DNA from: Deltaproteobacteria bacterium RIFCSPHIGHO2_02_FULL_40_28
GTDB taxonomy: Bacteria > UBA10199 > 2-12-FULL-40-28
Direction of reading: 5' to 3'
Assembly (NCBI GenBank): GCA_001798135.1
Contig: MGRJ01000010.1
Coordinates: 1-40,028 of the forward strand
Length of the DNA: 40,028 nt
Shown here: piece after piece, positions 1-7,587 of the stretch
Position numbering within the stretch: position 1 is the stretch's first letter
How the letters are laid out: every line of letters starts with the position of its first letter
Notes under the pieces: model-generated
Told to the model about the DNA's origin: nothing
Seen by the model: only the letters and a program-made list of their open reading frames with translations
Databases searched by the model: none
Program-made: the position numbers and the translations under genes

Positions 1-246
1 TCATGGATCCTCCTTGGTATGTTTTGATCCTTTATTGGATCAACTCTGGCTCATCGAAGCCCAAAATCCAGGGCGGGTCCATTCTTTTATTGCAATAACC
101 CAATTAATTGTAGGGGCAGGCCCCTGTACCTGCCCGATTATGGGCAACCACAAGGGGCGCCCCTACTTGTTTTCCTCATCATTTCTAGATGTTTGCCCGC
201 GTGCCTGGCCTGATGTTCGCACAATGTTTCCTCCTAAATAAAATAC
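1..246. other. Gene-free left edge with a palindromic repeat
   Basis: I see no convincing gene here. A short open frame exists but crosses the palindromic repeat at 110-166 and has no recognisable domain or ribosome binding site. The first bases may be the 3' flank of a gene outside the window. Confidence 0.5.
110..166. repeat. GTAGGGGC/GCCCCTAC palindromic element, copy 1
   Basis: The element starts GTAGGGGC and ends GCCCCTAC, with two GC-rich inner hairpins (GGCAGG...CCTGCC and GGGC...GCCC). The same terminal pair recurs at 5105-5171 (degenerate left end), 7408-7462 and 26287-26345, with a half copy at 5986-6010. It is a REP/MITE-like dispersed repeat. I see no coding capacity. Confidence 0.75.
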
Positions 247-247
247 G

Positions 248-274
248 CAACCTTTCCTAAAAGAGACCGATAAT
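248..274 (+). promoter_or_regulatory. Sigma-28-like promoter of the 942-aa gene
   Basis: An AACCTTT box (249-255) precedes ACCGATAA (266-273) by 10 bp. The FliA consensus is TAAAGTTT-N11-GCCGATAA; the -10 part matches 7 of 8 and the -35 part is weak. Bases 249-274 closely match 8612-8637 upstream of the 724-aa gene, including the intervening TTTCCTAAAA, which supports a functional shared site. Confidence 0.5.
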
Positions 275-316
275 AAACTGTGAAGGCGTAAGTCGTCTTC
301 ATTTATAGGAGATTCT

Positions 317-3145
317 ATGGCAACAAGAATAACACCATTTATCAGCGGCGGAATTGATGTTTTTACCACCGGTAAAGACTCTGAAGGAGCCTATGTTGGT
401 GTACAAGAAAACGTTGGAGTTCATGCAACCATGGGCGATGGCCAGGGTGTTGATGTTTACGTAGAAGGTAGCCTTCAATTTGGACAAACCAAACAAGAAA
501 TAGCACATTATTCAAAGCCCGCCGTATGGGCTGGAACCGATGCCAATGGAAACACAGTAGATCAAACCGATCCTTTCGGTAATGCAGCTAGTGGCGAAAA
601 CATTAACAACAAAGATACAAAAACAGCTCAGCTTTTTCGTTATGGCGCTGAAATAGGCGCGGGTGCCGAAATTTACATTCATAATGGAGAAAAGGTTGCT
701 GTAACCCTTCCTGTGGGAGCTTATTTAGAAGGTGGCTTTCTCCGTTCTGCTAACATTACAAATCCCGGTGTTGCTGCTTTCTCTTCAAGTTTAGACGGAT
801 CTCAGCAAACCAATTCTTACTTTGGTTTTGGTGGTAAAGTTGGACCTCATTTTATCTTTAAAGATGCTATTAAAACAGGCAAAGGCAAAGGAGCCATGGA
901 TATCGACGTAGGTTTTTATGGTAAAGTCGGTGGACGTTCCTACCGCTTCAAAAAAGATGCCAGCCAAATTACAAAAAGCCAATTTGGTATGGTTTATGGC
1001 GGTGGTTTGAGTTTTGGCATGAGCTACCATACCATTGCTGATGATACAGGTACTGGTGCTGTTGCTGGAACCAACTCTCAAGTGGGTGAATGGAATACCT
1101 GGCTCGATACACATTTCTCTCAATTAAAACAAGCTGATTTCCCTGGCGAGAGAAGCGATATTCGTGCCACTGAAATGTGGGTACCACTCCATAACGATCC
1201 AGCCGATCCTAAAAAGATTACCGATTGGGCTAAAAAAGTAGTGATTCAAGTTAATGTTCCTACACGGGATGGTTCTGGAAAAGAATGGGTAATTGCCATG
1301 GATGGCTTTAGCATTGCTAATCCAGCAGCTCCTTACACAGATCCTCGAAATACTTTAGAAGTTCGTGACCTCGAAGAAATTTTAGGTGCCTTAGGAATTA
1401 TGGCAACTGATACGGTAACTTCTACGGCAACTTCCACGGGAGTTGCAAGCGCTCAGGTAACAGAAAAACTTGCCGTCATTCAAAGCAACATGAAAAATGT
1501 GTCATTTGAATTTGGCAAGGATGTCTTGACCGCTGACAGTCAGAGAGTATTAACCGAAGTGGCTACCACTTTAAAGAGTTCTGAATTGGCTCCCTACTTC
1601 ATCGTCATCGAGGGCCATACGGATTCCAAAGGAGACGATGCCTATAATTCTGCTCTCTCACAACGCAGAGCTGCTGCTGTAAGAACCTTTCTTATTTCCA
1701 AAGGAATTCCTGACACGAGAATCAAATCTGAAGGTTTTGGTGAAACCAGACCCGTAGTTACAAATAACACTCAAGAAGGACGCGCCCAAAATCGCCGCGT
1801 AGAATTAAGATTAACTAATGCTGATGGAAGCCTAATTTCAACCACACCTACTTCTGGTACTACTACAGGTGGTGTAGCAGGCTCTTCCACAAGTTCAACA
1901 GCCACCACCCGCCCGGCTATTCCTGTGGAATGGAATAAGGCTGTGAGATACAGAACAGTAGCTACTGAGGCTTCAACCAAATCTGGAACCGATACCCATA
2001 TTACCTTTAATGGTCCTAATGGAAGCTGGGGAACCCGCACAGATGATGCCATTCCAGCTACTGGTATTAAAGATGAAGTTTTTGCCGTAGCCACTTCTGT
2101 TGGTGGGGCTTCGAGCACACCTGTTAACCGTTCACGTGGTTACTACAAAGAGCTTATCCATCAAGGAAAAGGCAGTTTAGAAACTAAGGTAGGCCAACTT
2201 GAAGGAAATGCATCTTCAGCAGAAAGACAAAAAGCTAGTGGTCAAACACCTGCCGCTATTACTCGTGCAAATAGCAATCTCCCAGAGGTGCAAAGTACTC
2301 TGGCAACAGTCGAGACCCTTCTCGTAGATGCCTCTGCTGATGCAGCTGGTGATTTTGGATTCTACTCTGGTGGCAAAGACGCCTACGTAGCCAAAATAAA
2401 TGACTTAAAAGGTCGCTTAACTGCAGCTCAGACTAAACTACAGGGCATTATTGGAAGCACTGTAACTACTGGTGCTGGCACCTCTGGTTCCACAAGGGTT
2501 GGTGGGGGGACAGCTGGTACAAGTAGTTCTGCTACTACCACAAGTTATACTTTCATAAACTTTAGTAAAAACCAAGCTTCTGGTACAGCCAGCATTGTCT
2601 ATACAGGTACTCCTGTAACAGCTGATCAAATTAAGATTGTAGGACCCTCTGGCGAAAAATCAGCATCAGACGTAACAGTTTCGGGTAATACAATTACCAT
2701 GAAATATTCAGGAATTGCCGATGGTGGTAGTGCAAGCTACACCGTAAGTAACAGGGGCACAGGTACTGTCATGGGAACCTTTACGGTAACCAATAGTAAC
2801 ACGAGAGCATCTTCAACAGCTTTTTCAATTACTGTCCCAAGTGGAGAACAAGCTAACCCAGCTGGATCAGTAAGCCTTACAGTTAAAAATGCTCCTGTAG
2901 GTGGTATTAAAATCGACGGTGGCGCAGTTCAATTAGCGGCTGGTGGTAATGGAACAATTACTTTTGGCTACTCAGGAATTACAGCAGGTACTTTTAAAAC
3001 ATTTACAGTAACTAACGCTGCTGGTGCAAATATTGGAACTTTCACCATTAAGATGAAAGCAGCTGGTGCACCTCCACCACCTCCTCCAGGCGACGGCGAA
3101 GGAACACCTTCAGGCGGTAGTGGACTGCCCGATGTAGCCAATTAA
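317..3145 (+). CDS. OmpA-domain protein with barrel-like N-terminus, no signal peptide (942 aa)
   Basis: A 942-aa protein with four regions. Residues 1-~360 are rich in alternating Gly/aromatic beta strands typical of outer-membrane barrels. Residues ~393-500 form an OmpA C-terminal peptidoglycan-binding domain: FEFGKDVLTADSQ, EGHTDSKGD, LSQRRAAAVR and NRRVELRL are all recognisable. Residues ~500-740 are Ser/Thr/Ala-rich. Residues ~741-919 contain two Ig-like beta repeats, followed by a Pro-rich tail with six consecutive prolines. ATG 317 follows TAGGAGATTCT, a good ribosome binding site. Upstream in frame there is no alternative start before a stop at 281-283, so a Sec signal is truly absent, which is odd for an OmpA-type protein. 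It is probably cotranscribed with the gene at 3190. The OmpA domain is certain; function and export route are not. Confidence 0.8.
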   Translation: MATRITPFISGGIDVFTTGKDSEGAYVGVQENVGVHATMGDGQGVDVYVEGSLQFGQTKQEIAHYSKPAVWAGTDANGNTVDQTDPFGNAASGENINNKDTKTAQLFRYGAEIGAGAEIYIHNGEKVAVTLPVGAYLEGGFLRSANITNPGVAAFSSSLDGSQQTNSYFGFGGKVGPHFIFKDAIKTGKGKGAMDIDVGFYGKVGGRSYRFKKDASQITKSQFGMVYGGGLSFGMSYHTIADDTGTGAVAGTNSQVGEWNTWLDTHFSQLKQADFPGERSDIRATEMWVPLHNDPADPKKITDWAKKVVIQVNVPTRDGSGKEWVIAMDGFSIANPAAPYTDPRNTLEVRDLEEILGALGIMATDTVTSTATSTGVASAQVTEKLAVIQSNMKNVSFEFGKDVLTADSQRVLTEVATTLKSSELAPYFIVIEGHTDSKGDDAYNSALSQRRAAAVRTFLISKGIPDTRIKSEGFGETRPVVTNNTQEGRAQNRRVELRLTNADGSLISTTPTSGTTTGGVAGSSTSSTATTRPAIPVEWNKAVRYRTVATEASTKSGTDTHITFNGPNGSWGTRTDDAIPATGIKDEVFAVATSVGGASSTPVNRSRGYYKELIHQGKGSLETKVGQLEGNASSAERQKASGQTPAAITRANSNLPEVQSTLATVETLLVDASADAAGDFGFYSGGKDAYVAKINDLKGRLTAAQTKLQGIIGSTVTTGAGTSGSTRVGGGTAGTSSSATTTSYTFINFSKNQASGTASIVYTGTPVTADQIKIVGPSGEKSASDVTVSGNTITMKYSGIADGGSASYTVSNRGTGTVMGTFTVTNSNTRASSTAFSITVPSGEQANPAGSVSLTVKNAPVGGIKIDGGAVQLAAGGNGTITFGYSGITAGTFKTFTVTNAAGANIGTFTIKMKAAGAPPPPPPGDGEGTPSGGSGLPDVAN

Positions 3146-3189
3146 GGAAACAATAATTATTTTTTAAGAATTTTAAGAAGGAGAATATT

Positions 3190-5097
3190 ATGACAACTTT
3201 GAGAACAGTACTAGATCAAGCAGATTTAAATGCAGAACAAGAAACTACCCTAGCTCAACTGTATTCGCGTTACACTAATCAACCCATACCAAATGGTTCT
3301 ATTCCTGAAGGTGGTCTCGATGTTTCAAAACTTGATATTACAACTAATAAAGACAACATCGATGCTTTCAAAACAATTATCGCAGAAAATACAGTCTTAG
3401 CTAAACAATTTCAAACAGCCTTAGATATGTTTACCCCGGTAGCATCAGGTGATCCCTATCCTGTCATGACAAATATTAGAATTTCTCCAACTGCTGAAGT
3501 GCTTGCTACTAACACTGCTGTTGCTATTCCTGCTACCTCTGGTAATCTTGATAGCGAGGGTGCAAAGCAATATGTAATTACAACAGAAGAAATGGCAGCT
3601 TATACTAATGGTAATACAACACAAGCTAGTGGCTTTGTTACTCTGCTCTCAGTTGCCAATTTTCTTGTAGAAAACATCGATGCTGAAGTCACTCCTATGG
3701 TAGCTGATGGTGATGGTATTAATCCTTGGTGGATTGCTGTTGGAGCTGGTGGTGGACTCCTCGTTGGAGGATTTATTGTACACCGTTTTGTAACACCTAA
3801 AGCTCGTTCATCAGCAAGAACCAGAGGGCAAGCCGAAGGCCGTACTGCTGGTGAAGCCGCTAGGCAAGGCGAAGTGGACGTAGCAAATTCTGCTAGAATG
3901 ACTGCCGAAGCCCAATTAGCTGCCTTAAGAACACCTGCAGCTGAATTGCAAACTGCCAGAGGAGAATTAACACGCATAGAAAGTGAATTTCAAAGACGAG
4001 TTGCTGCAGGAGAATCTGAGGCTACACTTCAAGCTGAATTAGGGCCAGGGCATACTATTGCACTTGGAAATGTGGAAGCCAGACTCGCTGCCTTAGAAGC
4101 AGCTTTAGCAGGAACCCCTGCTCCTATGGGTGCACCTCTTGCTGCTCTGCCACTTCCAGCTCCTCTACCCGTATCTGGCGCCCCTGTTGATGCACTCATT
4201 ACCCTAGAACCTCAAGTACGTGCTCTAGAAACCCGATTAGGAATTACTACTCCAGTTGGCGATATGAATGCACGCTTAGCTGCCATTCAAACCCGCGTCC
4301 TAGGTGTTATTCAAACCCGCGTCGATGCTGAAGTAGCTGCAAGAGCTGCTGCTGAAGCCCACGCTGCTGGAACTAGCGGGGGCACAGCAGCAACTGATGC
4401 CGATATTGCTGCCTTGAGACAGTTGCCAACCGCTTTGGAACATCTTAGAAATGTTGAAGGAGATCTTAGAGCTCAAACAGAAGCTTATAGAGCAAACACC
4501 CCCAACACCCAAGATACTCATGGAAGATATACAGCAGGAAATCTCGAAGACACTCACACCGCCTTCGAATTTGGCCGTTCCCTTGAGACAAAAAAAGCTG
4601 AATTAAGAGGTCTTGAGAGCAAATTAGGAGAGAGAAGTTCTTCAAGACCTTCTGATGGTTCTCTCTATGGGGAATTAAAACAGATTGAAGCCAGATTGAG
4701 ACAATTGGGAAGTCAAAGCATGACCCCAGACAATCTAGTTGAGATTGGTCGCTTACAGGCTCGAAAAACTGAGTTGACAACAAAAGTTATTCCTCAATAT
4801 GAGGCACAAAAAACTGTCCTAGCCCAGGAAGTTCGCATTCTTGAGTTAGAAGCTCGTCAAGCTGCTTTGCCTGGGGAAATTACAGCGCTTGAAACACAAA
4901 TTGATAATGTTCGTTATGAATTAGGAGATTCTTGTAAGGCTGACCCAACTGGCGCAAGATCCCCATCACCAGGGGTTGATGTTACAGCAAAAAGAACTGA
5001 ATTAGCTGGCCTTGTAGGTAGACTAAGAGGCTTACAAAGTGAACTTTCTTCCGGAGCTGCAGAACTAGCTCGGTTGAAACCAATAACAACACCATAA
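3190..5097 (+). CDS. Single-TM coiled-coil Ala-rich protein (635 aa)
   Basis: No family is recognised. The first ~175 residues are soluble-looking and lack a signal peptide. One transmembrane segment at ~178-198 (WWIAVGAGGGLLVGGFIV) is followed by a basic stretch and a long Ala/Glu/Leu/Arg-rich region predicted as coiled coil to the end. The C-terminal ~190 residues are homologous to the 319-aa protein at 7588, and the last ~95 are almost identical at DNA level, indicating recent duplication or gene conversion. The start at 3190 follows AAGAAGGAGAATATT, a strong ribosome binding site, 44 bp after the OmpA-domain gene, so the two form an operon. A structural or scaffold role is possible but unproven. 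Confidence 0.75.
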   Translation: MTTLRTVLDQADLNAEQETTLAQLYSRYTNQPIPNGSIPEGGLDVSKLDITTNKDNIDAFKTIIAENTVLAKQFQTALDMFTPVASGDPYPVMTNIRISPTAEVLATNTAVAIPATSGNLDSEGAKQYVITTEEMAAYTNGNTTQASGFVTLLSVANFLVENIDAEVTPMVADGDGINPWWIAVGAGGGLLVGGFIVHRFVTPKARSSARTRGQAEGRTAGEAARQGEVDVANSARMTAEAQLAALRTPAAELQTARGELTRIESEFQRRVAAGESEATLQAELGPGHTIALGNVEARLAALEAALAGTPAPMGAPLAALPLPAPLPVSGAPVDALITLEPQVRALETRLGITTPVGDMNARLAAIQTRVLGVIQTRVDAEVAARAAAEAHAAGTSGGTAATDADIAALRQLPTALEHLRNVEGDLRAQTEAYRANTPNTQDTHGRYTAGNLEDTHTAFEFGRSLETKKAELRGLESKLGERSSSRPSDGSLYGELKQIEARLRQLGSQSMTPDNLVEIGRLQARKTELTTKVIPQYEAQKTVLAQEVRILELEARQAALPGEITALETQIDNVRYELGDSCKADPTGARSPSPGVDVTAKRTELAGLVGRLRGLQSELSSGAAELARLKPITTP

Positions 5098-5104
5098 TTG
5101 ATTC
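4819..5104 (+). repeat. 286-bp near-identical 3'-end repeat, copy 1
   Basis: This segment encodes the last ~93 residues of the 635-aa protein plus a few bases past its stop. It matches 8269-8554 with the same length and only a handful of substitutions, clustered at one Arg codon, one Lys/Arg codon, one Ala/Thr codon and the last five codons. It ends with TAATTGATTC in both copies. Confidence 0.9.
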
Positions 5105-5112
5105 GTGGGGGC
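5080..5112 (+). repeat. 33-bp direct repeat, left boundary of the TA island
   Basis: The last codons, stop and immediate downstream bases of the 635-aa gene recur at 7383-7415 with 30 of 33 identities. The two copies bracket the block of toxin-antitoxin-like genes. Confidence 0.8.
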
Positions 5113-5171
5113 AACCCTTGCGGTTGCCCAGAGAATAATTCAAAAAGGGCAGGCACAAGGCCTGCCCCTAC
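5105..5171. repeat. GTAGGGGC-type palindromic element, copy 2
   Basis: It starts GTGGGGGC (degenerate left end) and ends GCCCCTAC. Inner hairpins are GGGCAACCC...GGTTGCCC and GGGCAGGC...GCCTGCCC. It lies between the 635-aa gene and the DUF4160-like gene. Confidence 0.7.
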
Positions 5172-5287
5172 GTAAGACCTCGTCATGCCGAAGCCCCATT
5201 CCACCACTGTTTTATCTCGGGTTCCAGTTATCTAACACGAAAAAAGACTACTCTTGAGAATTCCAGATAATTCGAGTAATATAATGC

Positions 5288-5548
5288 ATGCCTGTTATTA
5301 GTCGTTTTTTTGGAATTTTAATTGCCATTTATTGGGATGATCATGCTCCACCTCATTTTCATGCAAAATATTCGGGAGAAGAGGCAGTTATTGAAATTAA
5401 AATAGGTCAGGTTATTAAAGGGAATCTTTCAAAAAAAGCGCTTGCTCTAGTGGAAGAATGGCGCCAATCTCATGTGGATGAATTAATGGCAGATTGGGAG
5501 TTGGCAAGGCAAAGAAAGCCACTTAATTATATAGAACCATTGGAGTAA
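5288..5548 (+). CDS. DUF4160 family protein, putative TA component
   Basis: An 86-aa protein whose N-terminus matches the DUF4160 signature: MPVISRFFGI, then WDDHAPPHFHAKYSGEEA and a C-terminal EEWRQSHVDELMADWE helix. It is followed after 5 bp by a DUF2442-like gene. These two families are very often paired and are regarded as a likely toxin-antitoxin-like module, but the activity of this pair is not known from sequence. A possible -35 TTGAGA with a -10 TAATAT at 17 bp lies just upstream of the ATG, leaving almost no leader. Confidence 0.8.
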   Translation: MPVISRFFGILIAIYWDDHAPPHFHAKYSGEEAVIEIKIGQVIKGNLSKKALALVEEWRQSHVDELMADWELARQRKPLNYIEPLE

Positions 5549-5553
5549 TTAAA

Positions 5554-5802
5554 ATGATACTTCATGTGACTAAAGCAAAATATATAAAAGATTTTATGAT
5601 CTGGATTCAATTTAACGATGGAGCAGAGGGTTTTGTAGATTTAAAAAACCAACTTTACGGAGAAATGTTTGAACCTCTTAAAGATTTAAAAAAATTTAAA
5701 AAATTCAAAGTTGATCCAGAATTAGAAACTATTGTGTGGCAAAATGGTGCTGATTTGGCCCCGGAATTTTTCCGTTCCCACCTGGTTGTTAAAGCAGCTT
5801 AA
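5554..5802 (+). CDS. DUF2442 family protein, putative TA partner
   Basis: An 82-aa protein with DUF2442 features: an early beta strand (HVTKAKYIKDFMIWIQFNDG), the central GFVDLKNQLYGEMFEPLKD, and the ending TIVWQNGADLAPEFFRS, where the NGADLAPE stretch is the family hallmark. It lies 5 bp after the DUF4160 gene and is surely cotranscribed. Its role as antitoxin or DNA-binding partner is inferred only from the usual pairing. Confidence 0.8.
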   Translation: MILHVTKAKYIKDFMIWIQFNDGAEGFVDLKNQLYGEMFEPLKDLKKFKKFKVDPELETIVWQNGADLAPEFFRSHLVVKAA

Positions 5803-6098
5803 ATATTAGCCCCTCTTGATCTCCCCCTTATCCCAAAGGGACTATAGGGGATTGTTGAAAAACGTCTCTCCTCTGTCATCCCTGCATCATTTGTCATCCC
5901 TGCCCCTGCCTTCGCAGGGGTAAACTCCGGCAGGGATCCATCTTAAATTCAAAGATGGATTCCCGTTTGCACGGGAATGACAGAAGGGCAGGTTTAGAAC
6001 CTGCCCCTACACATAAAAAAACTGTCATCCTCGCGTCCGCCAGAGGCGGACGAAGGATCTACACAACCTTTTCTCAAATCTGCAGGTAGAAATCACTC
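5803..6098. repeat. Intergenic mosaic of palindromic repeats
   Basis: There is no gene in this stretch. It holds a degraded end of the GG-TTGTTGAA MITE (GGATTGTTGAAAAACG, 5849-5864); a GTCATCCCTGCC...GGGAATGAC element (5893-5981) with inner arms ATCCATC/GATGGAT; a half GTAGGGGC element (5986-6010); and a GTCATCC element with arms GTCCGCC/GGCGGAC (6023-6059). All belong to families seen elsewhere in the window. Confidence 0.75.
6051..6084 (+). repeat. 34-bp direct repeat left of phd-mazF
   Basis: CGAAGGATCTACACAACC and the following 16 bases recur at 6808-6841 with one mismatch. The two copies bracket only the Phd/MazF-like pair. Confidence 0.8.
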
Positions 6099-6142
6099 TT
6101 GACTATCTTGTAAATTTTGTTAAAATTGTACAAAAGGTACAA
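6099..6142 (+). promoter_or_regulatory. Promoter and operator of the Phd/MazF pair
   Basis: TTGACT (6099-6104) and TAAAAT (6121-6126), 16 bp apart, form a good sigma-70 promoter. A perfect inverted repeat TTGTAC-AAAAG-GTACAA (6126-6142) overlaps the -10 and the start site. It is a likely autoregulatory operator for the antitoxin, as is usual for Phd/YefM systems. Confidence 0.6.
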
Positions 6143-6153
6143 ATTAAAATTTT

Positions 6154-6405
6154 ATGAAAATCATTGCAACCTCAGAAGCACGAAAACATTTTTCCGATAT
6201 CATTAACAAGGTTCGCTATTCTAATACTCCTGTAGCCATTGGGAGGCATAATAAAGGTGAGGTCTTGCTCATCAAATTTCCACAGGAGGCCAACCCCTTG
6301 GTTAGTCCGATGAGTAATTTTAATCAGTATGGTGGTTCATTCGATTTTTTAAATGATGAGCCCGATCTTTATTCCATAAACGACATTAAAAAACCCTATG
6401 TTTGA
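6154..6405 (+). CDS. Phd/YefM-like antitoxin
   Basis: An 83-aa protein with the Phd/YefM N-terminal DNA-binding fold: IIATSEARKHFSDIINKV is the diagnostic helix, then a beta strand with VAIGRHNKGEVLLI. The remaining ~40 residues would neutralise the toxin. It overlaps the downstream MazF-like gene by 8 bp, so translation is coupled. The pairing is unusual: Phd/YefM typically accompanies Doc or YoeB, and MazF typically has an AbrB-like or RHH partner, although mixed pairs are known. Confidence 0.8.
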   Translation: MKIIATSEARKHFSDIINKVRYSNTPVAIGRHNKGEVLLIKFPQEANPLVSPMSNFNQYGGSFDFLNDEPDLYSINDIKKPYV

Positions 6406-6745
6406 ACGTGGCAAGATTGTCCTTGTTCCATTTCCATTTACTGATCTCTCTTCCTCTAAAATTAGGCCTGCATTGATCGTGTCAGATCCAAAATATAGTG
6501 ACGAAGATATCAGCGTTGTCTTCATTACCTCAAAACTCTCCCAACGCGCCCAGTCAACAGATTATCATATTAAAACAACCCATACTGATTTTGGACAAAC
6601 TGGTCTCAAAACAGCTTCAATAGTGAGATGCAATAAAATTGCTACCCTCGATAAAAAAACTGTCCTTGGTGAAATTGGGTTTTTATCTCGAAACATCCAA
6701 AAAAAAATTGACCAAAAAATAAAATTATATTTTGGAATAAAATAA
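6398..6745 (+). CDS. MazF/PemK-like endoribonuclease toxin
   Basis: A 115-aa PemK/MazF family protein. The hallmark start GKIVLVPFPFTDLSSSKIRPALIVS contains the conserved Pro-Phe-Pro-F-T-D and K-x-RPALI motifs. The central SVVFITSKL strand and late ASIVRCNKIATLDK (Arg plus the strand near the RNA-binding face) are also typical. The family cleaves mRNA. The length is normal and nothing is missing. It overlaps the Phd-like antitoxin gene by 8 bp. Confidence 0.87.
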   Translation: MFERGKIVLVPFPFTDLSSSKIRPALIVSDPKYSDEDISVVFITSKLSQRAQSTDYHIKTTHTDFGQTGLKTASIVRCNKIATLDKKTVLGEIGFLSRNIQKKIDQKIKLYFGIK

Positions 6746-6807
6746 CACCCCCTCGCCCCTACCATTTAACGCACTGCATCATGAAAAACTGTCATCCTGA
6801 GCGCTAG

Positions 6808-6841
6808 CGAAGGATCTACACAACCTTTTCTCAAACCTGCA
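6808..6841 (+). repeat. 34-bp direct repeat right of phd-mazF
   Basis: Partner of 6051-6084 with one mismatch. It is preceded by a short GTCATCCTGAGCGCTAGCGAAGGAT palindrome in place of the longer one in the left copy. Confidence 0.8.
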
Positions 6842-6860
6842 CCCACAAAATCTACTTGAT

Positions 6861-6890
6861 ATAATTATAATATAATTATATTATAATTAT
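6861..6890 (+). promoter_or_regulatory. AT-only inverted repeat at the brnTA start
   Basis: A 30-bp stretch made only of A and T in which ATAATTAT motifs repeat in both orientations, running into the start codon at 6889. It includes TATAAT-like -10 sequences. This is a probable promoter plus autoregulatory operator for the BrnT/BrnA pair, whose antitoxin binds DNA in known systems. Confidence 0.5.
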
Positions 6891-7176
6891 GATGATTGAG
6901 TTCTTCTGGGATGAAGCTAAGAATAAGGCTAATCAAAAAAAGCATGGTGTTTCATTTGAAGAAGCTCAATCGGTTTTTGCTGATGAGAAAGCAAGATTGC
7001 TTCACGATGTGGATCATTCCGCGGAAGAAGATCGGTTTATTCTGCTCGGCATAAGTATCAAGCTTAAGCTTCTTGTTGTTTGTCATTGTTATCGTGAAAA
7101 AGATCATTTGATCCGTATCATTTCTGCCCGTAAAGCCACATTAAAGGAACAAAAACAATATGAGGAGTTTTTATGA
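6889..7176 (+). CDS. brnT: BrnT family toxin
   Basis: A 95-aa BrnT-like ribonuclease toxin (RelE-like fold). The signature FFWDEAKNKANQKKHGVSFEEA near the start, the central DRFILLGIS and LLVVCHCYRE strands and the ending IRIISARKATLKEQKQYE are all characteristic. Two consecutive ATG codons (6889, 6892) could serve as start. It overlaps brnA by 4 bp (ATGA). In BrnTA the toxin gene precedes the antitoxin gene, as here. Confidence 0.88.
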   Translation: MMIEFFWDEAKNKANQKKHGVSFEEAQSVFADEKARLLHDVDHSAEEDRFILLGISIKLKLLVVCHCYREKDHLIRIISARKATLKEQKQYEEFL

Positions 7177-7382
7177 AAAAAGAATACGATTTTTCAAAAT
7201 CAAAGCAAAATCCCTACAGCCGGATGCTAAAACAGCAAATTACAATCCGTCTAGAAAAAGAAACCATTAGTTACTTTAAAAAACTGGCACAAGAAAAAGG
7301 AATTTCTTACCAAAATTTGATCAATATGTACTTAAGAGATTGCGTATCTTCCCACCGTAAACCAGTTCTAAAATGGGCTTAA
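7173..7382 (+). CDS. brnA: BrnA-like antitoxin
   Basis: A 69-aa protein. Residues ~1-20 are polar and would bind the toxin. The rest, QITIRLEKETISYFKKLAQEKGISYQNLINMYLRDCV, is a ribbon-helix-helix DNA-binding domain of the BrnA/CopG type. The 4-bp overlap with brnT gives coupled translation. The stop codon abuts the 33-bp repeat at 7383-7415. Confidence 0.85.
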   Translation: MKKEYDFSKSKQNPYSRMLKQQITIRLEKETISYFKKLAQEKGISYQNLINMYLRDCVSSHRKPVLKWA

Positions 7383-7415
7383 CCAACAACAACACCGTAA
7401 TTGATTCGTAGGGGC
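7383..7415 (+). repeat. 33-bp direct repeat, right boundary of the TA island
   Basis: Matches 5080-5112 at 30 of 33 positions. It contains a remnant of the 3' end of the 635-aa/319-aa gene family (codons plus TAATTGATTC) directly after brnA, so it does not belong to an intact gene here. Confidence 0.8.
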
Positions 7416-7462
7416 GGGGTTATCCCGCCCTGCTAAATTGGGCACAATGAATTGCGCCCCTA
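7408..7462. repeat. GTAGGGGC-type palindromic element, copy 3
   Basis: Begins GTAGGGGC with inner arms GGCGGG...CCCGCC and ends GCGCCCCTAT. It is the same family as 110-166 and 26287-26345. Confidence 0.7.
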
Positions 7463-7587
7463 TATAAAATGCAATTCCCCCTTTATCTTTTATTTGTATA
7501 AATAGTATATCCCTAATATATTCTGGGTTTAAAAGAGACAATGTTAGTTCAATTGTGTTTCAATTTAAATAATCATGGGAGATTTTT

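Noticed and set aside
14-241. A 75-aa open frame at the left edge
   Set aside because: It crosses the GTAGGGGC palindromic element, has no ribosome binding site and no recognisable domain.
5803-6098. A CRISPR array
   Set aside because: Repeated sequences here are different palindromic elements, without regular spacers or a constant repeat; no cas genes in the window.
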